From positions 1,089,035 to 1,153,034 of the forward strand of contig MU278348.1 of NCBI GenBank assembly GCA_022385755.1: DNA of 64,000 nt, given 5' to 3'. The notes beneath the pieces were generated by a model. It saw only the letters and a program-made list of their open reading frames with translations, had not been told where the DNA came from and did not search any database. This DNA comes from Trametopsis cervina. Taxonomy: Eukaryota > Basidiomycota > Agaricomycetes > Polyporales > Irpicaceae. Shown piece after piece: positions 1 through 8,806 of this stretch. The stretch's first letter is position 1. Every line of letters starts with the position of its first letter. The translations under genes were made by a program, and so were the position numbers.

Positions 1-953
1 CTTTCATGCACACTCCTGCCGTAACTTCTTTAGTTGTCTGCATTGAGCTTTCAAGACAGAAGTATGATAGGCTTTAAGGCCTTGCGGATCTCCGCACCCC
101 TCTCTGGAGAACCTTCCCTGCTATCCCCGACAGTTGTCTGACAGACTCTACGTTTTCTGCATCAACATCCCTATATATTGTAACATTGTCAGCTCCAACA
201 ACTGACTGACGCACGGCGCAAAGGTACGTCTACCCCGAGCAGCCTTATCAGTGGAAGAGCATCACCCTTGTGTTGATGAACGAGCAGAATCCATCGTTCC
301 ACACCCTGTGTCCGGGTCTTCGACAGCTCATACTGTTGTTCGCTAGCTGTATAATTTTTTTTTATTTGTTTCAATATTCTCTCGATGAGCGAAGGAAGGA
401 ATGAGATCGTACCGTGACGAACATCGCTTTCTCCCCGCCACAGTCACTGCATGTCACGTGTAAGCGCGCAACGGAATTGTAACTCAGCGACCTGTTGAGT
501 GTGGCTGAACACCTTTGCGTCTCAGGCTTGCGTGTCGCCTCGATGCAGTATGAGGCGAACGGCGTTGTATGATCATATTGTAAGCGAGCTTTCGCTCATA
601 CCTGTGGCTAGTTCATAGCTGACCATTGTTCAGAACGGGTAACAGGAAACAATACATATCACTCACGAGTTGCAAGCCGTCCAGTTTTGTGTAATGAGTG
701 GCGAAGCCGAACCGTGTGATAAAGACAACCAGTTTCGTTGTGTAAAAACTCTCATTACCATGCTATTGACGAGTCTGGACTGGTCCGATTCCACGATTTG
801 CCGCCCTTGTATATGGCTTCAGCCGCTCGCCATCCCTTCGCCTCTTCCCTAGCCATAGCGTCGTCGACCGACCCACTCATTGAGGGACCTCTACTAAGGA
901 CAAGTTGGGGTGAAACTTCAAGTGATCTATTAACTGGCTAGTAGGCAGTGGCC
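1..953. other. Intergenic; 5' flank of first CCCH gene
   Basis: I see no coding region that can be supported here. Short open frames exist but have no recognisable content. From about 775 onward the sequence repeats at about 3008 (shared stretch 'gatttgccgccc' followed by 'atggcttcagccgctcgc'), so the right part is the promoter and leader of the tandem zinc-finger unit. The left 770 bases are not repeated in the window. Confidence 0.5.
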
Positions 954-2990
954 ATGGGCGATGACTCATCGTCAGATATAGGCAAATGGTAAGACGCTAC
1001 TTGGTGTGGTATAACAACATAGACCGTTGATCTCCTCTCGGATTACAGGGACTATTTACTTACAGAACAGACGGGTGCGTCTGATCATTCGAGTTTCTAT
1101 AAATTGCTGATGATCTCGTGAATGACCCTTACGATAGTCATCTTCAAGAGGGTAGCCGCCCGAAACAAGGCTCTGGAGACCAGACTTGAAGAAGCAGAAC
1201 GGGAACTATCCGTATGGAAGGTCGCGCTGAAGGTTGCTGAGGATGAAAGGAACGCTTTAAGGAAGACAACCTCGGGCCCCGAACGAGGCGTTACTCCTCA
1301 GGTCGGTAGAAAGCCACTTAGAGTATGTCCATGTACTAACAGCTGAGCGGCCTCATAGGAGGATAATGGTCTCATTTTATGCCTGATTGACGGGGACAGA
1401 AACCTGTTTTCTCAAGGGCTAATTCAAATGGGCCAAGCGGGCGGTCGCCACGCTGCAATGTTACTCAGAAAAGGCCTCGCTGATTATATGACCGCCCACC
1501 ATGGCGACACAGGGCCCACCGGTCGTAAACAAATCTGGCTCACCATTTATTGCAACAAGAAGGAACTAACGGAAAAACTGACAAATAATAACGTGTGCTC
1601 GACCGAGCATATTGAAGATTTCATCGCGGGGTTCAATCAAGCAGCGCCTTTGTTCTCCTTCGTGGATGCCGGAGTTGGGGAAGGGGCTGCTCAAGGCAAA
1701 ATCAAAGGTTCTTTCCTGTATTCGGATATTCTTTAGTCACTGACATAACTTTAGAATTCCTGCGTGTCTTCGGTCGCTCCCCCCAGACATTCAGAGTCTT
1801 CTTCGGTGGTGGGCAAGACAATGGATCTATCCTCAACCATCTACAGAACGAAGATTTGAACGAAAAATTGACTTTCTTATGCGGTGATAAAGATATGGTC
1901 TACGAGTGTCAACTCCTCAACCGGCCATACGTCGAAATCGAGGGTGTGTTCATGACAGGGAAACTAAATCACAACTACCAGAAGTCTATCTCGACGATAG
2001 CTCAAAGTACTAAGAACGGAGCACGGGAAGCGTGGCAAGTTAGCGATGAAGATACGGGCTGGGTGAAAAGACGTGGTGTCAACGATCCAGCCGCCGGACC
2101 TGCAGAGCCCGCAGAACCGAAGCCCCACAAAACCATTCCGCCAGGGATGGTGCGTGAACGTAATTTCACTGCGTAGATGGTATTGATTGACTTTCCTTGT
2201 TATGCTCAGCCTCTCCATAAGCGTAGGTTCCCCCACACATCCTGCGTAACGCCGTTGCTAATGCTGCATGGACAGAAAAACCGCCGCCTTGCAACTTCTT
2301 TTACCTGGCTGAGTGCAAACACGGAGCGAATTGCCGCTATGAACACAACTACGTATTGACCACAGACCAGCTCGACGAGCTCCGCAAGAACGCGAAGAAC
2401 TGGCCGTGCCCAATTCTCAACAGTGGTACGTCGGCTTCGCCTCCGATCTGGAATACATACCCCTTGTCTGAGCGTACCACTTTGTAGGGCATGAGTGTTA
2501 TTATGGAGACACATGCCCCATGGCACATACGTGTCCTCGAGGACCAACTTGTTACTACCTCAAATCAAAGAAATGTGTTTTCACTGGGAGTACGTAGATA
2601 TGTGTTCTCGACCCGTGTTAGTTGTTCTGACTGCTCATTTGATAACAGAGGACATGCACGGAGCGAGTGCCGACGCGTTTGAAGGTGCTGGAAGCCGAAG
2701 CCCAGTGGCATCGACGTCCGCCTCCTTCTCACCCGCAGGCTCTTCTTACTGGTGAAAGTTTTATGAGCTTGAATCCTCTGCCTCAAAAATTCATAAAATG
2801 AACCTATGTATATATCAATCATATACTGCTAGATCATGTGCCGAGGAAATTGAACGCGATCACATGAGGATTGCATGCACTCAAAGCGGTAAACCTCAGT
2901 TAAAGCTCTCACAGTCCTTTACCCACGAGTCCCTGGTTCCCTCCGGAGTTCTCGATATGGACTTCGACAACACGCGCGAGGCCAATAGTG
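775..2990 (+). repeat. Tandem duplication unit 1 (about 2.2 kb)
   Basis: This unit holds the promoter and all exons of CCCH gene copy 1 plus the leader and first dozen codons of the downstream SAD/SRA gene. It is matched along its length by unit 2 at about 3008-5258. Exons and introns both align, so this is a DNA-level tandem duplication, not retroposition. The right edge is where the SRA-like start (ATG at 2957) stops matching and sequence like the left edge of the unit begins. Confidence 0.85.
954..2755 (+). CDS. CCCH zinc-finger protein with PIN/NYN-like domain, copy 1
   Basis: Predicted nuclear or RNA-binding protein of a multi-copy fungal family; its function is not known to me. Start ATG 954 (MGDDSSSD) leads into short exons. 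A coiled coil follows (ARNKALETRLEEAERELS), then a domain with LCLIDGDRNLF, an FVDAG acidic strand, VFFGGGQDNG and LCGDKDMVYECQLL. That layout resembles a PIN/NYN nuclease fold, but the resemblance is my inference. The C-terminus has two CCCH fingers: C-x7-C-x5-C-x3-H (from CNFFYLAEC) and C-x8-C-x5-C-x3-H (ending ECYYGDTCPMAH). A short Cys-containing segment (CPRGPTCYYL, KKCVFTGKDMHG) and a Ser-rich tail come last. All joins keep frame, including the acceptor TAG at 2224-2226. The 3' end is identical to copy 2 over 108 bp. Confidence 0.8.
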
Positions 2991-2992
2991 CG
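2957..2992 (+). pseudogene. Truncated 5' end of SAD/SRA gene at duplication junction
   Basis: The leader and first 12 or so codons (MDFDNTREANSA) match the start of the intact SAD/SRA gene at 5225 (MDFDDAREANIA). The match then ends abruptly and the sequence becomes the left edge of tandem unit 2. The matching leader includes the shared string 'gaaattgaacgcgatcac' at about 2847 and 5117. It is a by-product of the duplication and cannot encode the domain. Confidence 0.8.
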
Positions 2993-3007
2993 ACTGGCGA
3001 ACGGTCC

Positions 3008-5258
3008 AGAATGGTCTGATTCTACGATTTGCCGCCCCTTATATGGCTTCAGCCGCTCGCTTCTTCGCCTGTTCTCTAGCCACAGTGTTGTTGACCAACT
3101 CACCGAAAGACCACTACTAACTGCAGGAGCAAATCAAGTGACTGACTAACTGATCAATGGTGTCCATGGGCGATGATCCATCGTTTGGTCAATCATCGGA
3201 TACAGACAAATGGTAAGACGCCACTCAGTGTGGTATAACGATGCCTACACCCGAGATGGATGTTGATCCTCCAGTTGACTACAGGGATGATCTACCTGCC
3301 GAGCAAACAAGTGAGTCTAAGCATTCGGGTCCTTATAACTTGTTGCTGATCATCTCCTGAATGCCCCTTGCTACAGCCATCTTTGAGAGAATAACTGCCC
3401 GAAACAAAGCTCTGGAGGCCAGACTCGAAGAAGCAGAACGCGAATTATCAGTATGGAAGGCCGCACCAAAGGTTGCTGAGGATGAAACGAGCACCACAAT
3501 GAAGACAATCTTGAGCCCCGATGAAGGCGCCACCTCCCCCAAGGTCGGTAGCATAAAATTTGCCATATGTCATGTCCATGTACTAAAGGCGCAGCGGTTT
3601 CATAGGATGACAGTTCCCTTGTTTTATGCCTGATTGACGGGGATAAAACCCTATTTTCCCGAGCACTGCTTCAAATGGGCCAAGGAGGCGGCCGCCACGC
3701 TGCAATGCTTCTCAGAAAAGGCCTCACAGATTATATGACTGCCCACCATGGTGACACAGGACCCACCGGTCGTACACCAATCTGGCTTACCGTTTATTGC
3801 AACAAGAAAGGACTAACAGAAACACTGACACGCAATCATGTATGCTCGACCGAGCATATCGAAGATTTCATTGCGGGATTCAATCAAGCAGCGCCTTTGT
3901 TCTCTTTTGTGGACGTTGGAGTGGGAGAGGGGGCGGCTGAAGGCAAAATCAAAGGTCCCTCCCCGCATTCAAATATTCTTTAGTCACTAACATAAATTCA
4001 GAATTCCTGCGTGTCTTCGGTCGCTTCCCCCAGATACCCAGAGTCTTTTTTGGTGGAGGGCAAGACAATGGACAGATGTCCACTCTCAACCATCTGACCA
4101 GCGAGGGCTTGAGCGAAACGGTGACGTTCTTATGTGGCAATAGAGACATGGTCTACGAGTGTCAACTTCTCAACCTGCCATTCGTCGAAATTGAGGGCGT
4201 GTTCATGACGGAGAAACTCAGCCATAGCTACCAGAAAGCTACCTCTAAGTCTATCTCTACGATATCTCAAAGTACTGACAGCGGAGCATGGAAGGCGAGG
4301 CGAGTTAGCGATGAAGATACGAGTTGGGGAAAAAGACGGGGCGTTGACAATCCAGCCGCCGGGTCCGCCGAGCCCGTAGAACCGAAGCCGAAGCCCTTCA
4401 AAACCATTCGTCGTGGCATGGTGCGTGGACATAGTTTCGCTGCGTATACGTAGACGGTATTGATTAACTTTCCTTGTTATGCTCAGCCTCTCCATAAGCG
4501 TGGGTTCCCCCACACATCCTGCGTAACACCGTTGCTAATGCTGCATGGACAGAGAAACCGCCACCTTGCAACTTCTTTTACCTGGCTGAGTGCAAACACG
4601 GAGCAAACTGCCGCTATGAGCACAATTACGTATTGACAACAGACCAACTCGACGAGCTCCGCAAGAACGCGAAGGGCTGGCCGTGCCCAATTCTCAACAA
4701 CGGTACGTCGGTTTTGCCTACAGTTCATAACACCCCTTGTCTGAGCGCTGCGTAGGGTATGAGTGCTATTATGGAGACACATGTCCCATGGCTCATACGT
4801 GCCCTCGAGGACCGAAGTGTTTCTACCTCAAATACAATAGATGCGTCTTTACTGGGAGTAAGTATTTATATATATATATTCTCGACCTGTGTTGTTCTGA
4901 ATGCATATTTTATAACAGAGGACATGCACGGAGCGAGTGCCGACGCGTTTGAAGGTGCTGGAAGCCGAAGCCCAGTGGCATCGACGTCCGCCTCCTTCTC
5001 ACCCGCAGGCTCTTCTTACGAGTGAAAGTGTTATTAGCTTGTATACTCTTCCTCAAAGCTACATGAAAGGAAACTATGTACATACGATCATATACTGCTA
5101 CATCATGTATTGAGGAAATTGAACGCGATCACGTGAGAATTACATGTGTTCAAAGCGGTAAACCTCTCACATGCCTTTACCCACGAGTCCGTAGTTCCCT
5201 CCAGAGCTCTCCTGACACGGCGATATGGATTTCGACGACGCGCGTGAAGCTAACATTG
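3008..5258 (+). repeat. Tandem duplication unit 2 (about 2.2 kb)
   Basis: Second unit of the CCCH-gene duplication. It runs from the repeated promoter segment ('gatttgccgccc' at about 3028) into the first codons of the intact SAD/SRA gene. Intron sequences are clearly diverged from unit 1 while exons are closer. A perfectly identical 108-bp tract (2642-2749 and 4912-5019) stands out against this. Confidence 0.85.
3166..5025 (+). CDS. CCCH zinc-finger protein with PIN/NYN-like domain, copy 2
   Basis: Tandem paralogue of the gene at 954. The order of parts is the same: MGDDPSFGQSSD start, coiled coil (ARNKALEARLEEAERELS), PIN/NYN-like domain with CLIDGDKTLF, FVDVGVGEGAAEGKIK, VFFGGGQDNGQ and FLCGNRDMVYECQLL, then two CCCH fingers (C-x7-C-x5-C-x3-H and one ending ECYYGDTCPMAH) and an identical Ser-rich tail ending SSYE. 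One join is doubtful. Where copy 1 has acceptor TAG (2224-2226), copy 2 has TGG (4501-4503). A splice using a different donor and the AAG at 4496-4498 could restore frame, but the copy may not make the zinc fingers. I cannot tell from sequence alone which copy is active. Confidence 0.7.
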
Positions 5259-6840
5259 CGAAAAATAAGCTGCTGCTTCTGGAGCTCGGCCTGAAAGAGA
5301 CTAATATCGTGGTTGTTCCCCGGAAACAGCAGCAGGCCAAAGGAACAAAACGCAAGGCTCCTGCAAAACCTGAATCGGACGGAGAGGACGAAGACACGAA
5401 ACCGGCTCGCAAAGTACCTGCTGTACAAGTAGCCTCAGGTGACGGCCCCAGGAGAAGCGGACGGAACGCTGGCAAAGTTACGAACTACGCAGGCGACGGC
5501 GACGGTTTGCGACGAGACGATGGCCCGAAGATTCTGACAGCGCAGGCACGTCGTGCGGCTGAGAAGGAACCTATGGGCGTGCAGAATAGGACATATGACC
5601 CGTACGTTGCGTTGATCCATGCTGCAGATACGTGCTTATGCATCTTCGCGCGGGGTTAGGAAGACCTTTGGATCTATTCCAAACGTGCCCGTTGGCACAT
5701 GGTGGGAGACTCGGTATGTGTCTACCTACAATGTACCCCACGACTATAACTCAATTATTCACGTACAGTAAAGAATGTAGTATTGCAGCAATTCACGCGT
5801 AAGTTGGACAAAAGCATCGGTTGTGCGAGGTGACACTGACTACTACTATTACCAGCCCATGGGTGGCTGGGATATCTGGCGGACCCGATGGCTGCTATTC
5901 TGTCGCACTATCAGGTGGATATGAAGATGATGTCGACTTGGGTGAAGGATTGTAAGTGCATTCTCGCTGGAGTGCCCTCTCAGCGTTACTTACGCAGGAC
6001 GACCTGCAAATAGCACATATACAGGGTCCGGTCAGTGTGTCATAATGAAGCTGAACTACGATACTCATATATGTTTTACAGGCGGTCGTGATCTGAAAGG
6101 CACCAAGCACAACCCCAAGAACGTAAATCAAACACACCTCTCAGCTTGTTTCATTCGGCTGATGACTTTTGCAGCTTCGTACGGCACCACAAAGCTACGA
6201 CCAGACCTTCGACACGAAGGACAATCGTGCTCTTTTGGTACGTTCGCCAGTGTATCATGTGCACAATGCAAGCGAACTCATAGGCTCTTCTCAGAAATCC
6301 GTCGAGACGCGGAAACCAGTGCGTGTGATACGAGGATATAAGCTGCATTCCAGATACGCTCCTGCAGAAGGGTACAGATATGACGGCCTGTATACCGTAG
6401 AGAAAGTGCGCGGAGGAGTGTAGTTTGACGGATAACCGAAGCTAACGAGCTCTTGCTCTTTAGGCATGGCAAGAAAAGGGTTTGAACCCTAAGGGATATC
6501 TTGTCTGCAAGTTTGCCTTCAAGGTACGATGCTAATAGTCTCATACAAGAGAACAGCAGCTGATAAGCCGTGTCAGCGTCTCCCAAACCAACCTCCACTC
6601 CCCGTTTATGCGGATGAAGGCGAGGAGGTCGATGATGCTGTGGAGAGGGCAGCGGAGTCCTCTGAGGCTGAGCTCAAGGAAGAGGATTCCGATGAAGAGA
6701 AGTCCGAGACTGCGGTCGCCTCCGAACCCGAGATAAGTGAAGTGAAAGCTGACATGGAAGTCGACAAATACCAGCTTGGAGGCCAGGATATCAAGGCCGC
6801 TATTGTCCCCGCATCCGAGGTAGACGAACTGAAAGCCTAA
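5225..6840 (+). CDS. SAD/SRA (YDG) domain protein
   Basis: Likely nuclear protein that binds methylated or hemimethylated cytosine through an SRA domain, as UHRF1 does. About 420 residues in 8 exons with consistent phases. N-terminus: MDFDDAREANIA helix, then a basic linker rich in Lys/Arg/Glu (KGTKRKAPAKPESDGE). SRA motifs in order: PVGTWWETR, VAGISGGPDG, YSVALSGGYEDDVD, FTYTGSGGRDLKGTK, LRTAPQSYDQ, KPVRVIRGYK, YAPAEGYRYDGLYTVEKAW, VCKFAFKRLPNQPPLPV. The C-terminus is a strongly acidic tail. There is no RING, PHD or Tudor segment, unlike UHRF1, and no SET domain, so it looks like a stand-alone reader. An in-frame-looking segment at 6238-6292 is best read as an intron, giving ALLKSVETRKPVRV. 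Its first exon lies inside the tandem duplication of the upstream zinc-finger gene. Confidence 0.92.
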
Positions 6841-7428
6841 GTGCGGGTAGTGCCCAAGAAATCCTACAAAATAGCACTCGCTGCTGGCCCCTTTGAGTCC
6901 GTAGCTGGTCCAGGACTGGTCTCGTCCAATGGACTTCGATACCGCTGAGACCGGCCTCATCGATCAGGACTCGTAATCTCCTGTGCGCTCTATCTGTCCT
7001 ATCTAACAGCCTTGTCTCGTACAAGCCTGAAACCCATCTTCCCGAGTTGCTTCACGTCTAGTTTACCGCTTGATTTTGTGTTTTGCTCTGCCAGCTGATT
7101 GTTCCACGTTCCAGTCTACTGACCGCATAAATTACCACGGATATTTACTCCTTTTTTATAATTCTTGCTGTATATACATCATGCTGACATCGTTGTCGTT
7201 CATTCTTGCAATCAAGGACGTAATAATGCTGGTGGTTTCGGATCCAGAGGCAGCTGTGATCTAGCGCCCACGGTAGGCAGAACAAGTGATTGTGATTGAC
7301 ACATCGTCGGGCACAGCCTAATCGTCGCCAGTGCTACCCATAAAACACCGCCAACGACTCTCCCTGCAACCATATACTTCCCCCTCCCCATCTCTCTTCC
7401 AAGTTCCAGCACTCACATATTCACAACC
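6841..7428. other. Intergenic, SRA 3' end to SEC9 promoter
   Basis: No gene recognised. The region holds the presumed 3' UTR of the SRA gene and the promoter of the SEC9 gene. The last 100 bases are pyrimidine-rich (for example 'cttccccctccccatctctcttccaag'), common just upstream of fungal start codons. Confidence 0.5.
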
Positions 7429-8632
7429 ATGTCTTTCTTCAAGCGTAAAGAAAAGAACCTGATACCCCCAGTACCAGAACCGGCCCCTCGCGGCACATCG
7501 CCCGCGCCCTCCTACCGTACGACCCCCTCCAACACCTACATCGCTAGCCGCGACGGCGATCCGTACAACAGCACTCCCCCTGCACCGCTCCCCGCCTCCA
7601 ACTACAGCAGTGGCAGCGCATACTCGCGGGGCGGGACCGTCGGTGATGTGTACACGCGCGGGCAGAAGGACATCGGGCAGGATCGCAGCGAGCTTTTCAG
7701 CGGGTACAACCCCGAGAAGGTGGGATCGGGCCGCTTCCTCGACGGCCCTCGCGGGGGCGGGCCCCCGACGAGGGCTGAGCCTGCACCGGGTGAGGAGGGG
7801 GAGGAGGACGTTGAAGGTATCAAACAGTCGTTGCGCTTCACGAAGCAGGAGAGTGTCAACTCGACCCGCAACGCCCTGCGCCTGGCGCGCGAGGCAGAGG
7901 AGACGGCGAGGAACACGCTCGGGAAGCTCGGTGACCAGTCTGGTAAGTGTGTCGTTCGCAAACGAAGGAAGTCACTGACGCAGATTCGTATGTAGAGAAA
8001 CTGGCGAGCACCGAGAGGCACCTGGACGTCTCGAAGGGGTACTCGCAGCGCGCAGAGGACAAGACGGACGAGCTGAAGCAGCTCAACCGCTCCATCTTCC
8101 GACCCGTGATCACGTTCAACAAGGACGCGAAGCGGGCGGCGCAGGAAGCGAAGATCCAGCAGCGGTACGACGAGGATCGCGAGGAGCGGGAGAAAGCGAT
8201 GATGGACGTGCGCGAGACGCAGAACCGCCTAGGGCGCGCGACGACGTATGGCCGGCGCGACGACGAGGACGGGGCCGACGGTGAGGGCATCGGCGGCAGC
8301 GGGCGTAGGGTGAAGACGGGGGCAGAGCAGGCGATCCGCAAGGAGCAGCGCAAACGATTCCAGTTCGATGCGACGCAGTCGGATGACGAGCTCGAGGACG
8401 AGCTGGACGATAACCTCGGCGAGATCCATGATATGACGAAGAGGCTTAAGGCGCTCGGAAGTGCGATGGGCGACGAGCTCGACAAGCAGAACCAGCGCAT
8501 CGGCAGGATCACGGAGAAGACGGACGGGCTCGACAACAGGTTGTTCAGGAACACCCAGAAGGTGCGTCTCTGTGGCCCTTCGGGTGGCGTGTGTGCTGAC
8601 TCTTTTCTCAATAGCTCAACAAGATCAAGTAG
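7429..8632 (+). CDS. SEC9: SEC9-type t-SNARE (SNAP-25 family)
   Basis: Plasma-membrane Qb/Qc SNARE that pairs with syntaxin (Sso) and synaptobrevin (Snc) to fuse exocytic vesicles. The N-terminal 110 or so residues are a Pro/Ser/Gly-rich disordered region. The Qb helix follows ([19 protein letters not shown] ... [18 protein letters not shown]) with its central Gln in DQSEKL. A basic/acidic linker separates it from the Qc helix ([19 protein letters not shown] ... [10 protein letters not shown]), with the central Gln in KQNQRI. There is no membrane segment and no Cys cluster for palmitoylation, as in yeast Sec9. Two introns: one after GDQS, and one before a tiny last exon encoding LNKIK (8615-8632). 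Convergent with MPP10, 174 bp apart. Confidence 0.9.
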
Positions 8633-8806
8633 ACTACTACTTATCTGTTTCTTACGAGCGTCGTTTATGCGACTTCCATGTATCATATAATGGGAACACG
8701 GTGCATTCGAATGGGTTTTACACACAGACAGACAACACGAACGAGAGTGAAACAAAATGACAGCAAACGTCTAAATACCCGAGGTAAACCAGCAGCAAGC
8801 AAGTCC

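Noticed and set aside
4866..4880. TATATATATATAT run as a promoter
   Set aside because: It lies inside the last intron of CCCH copy 2 and is simple AT repeat.
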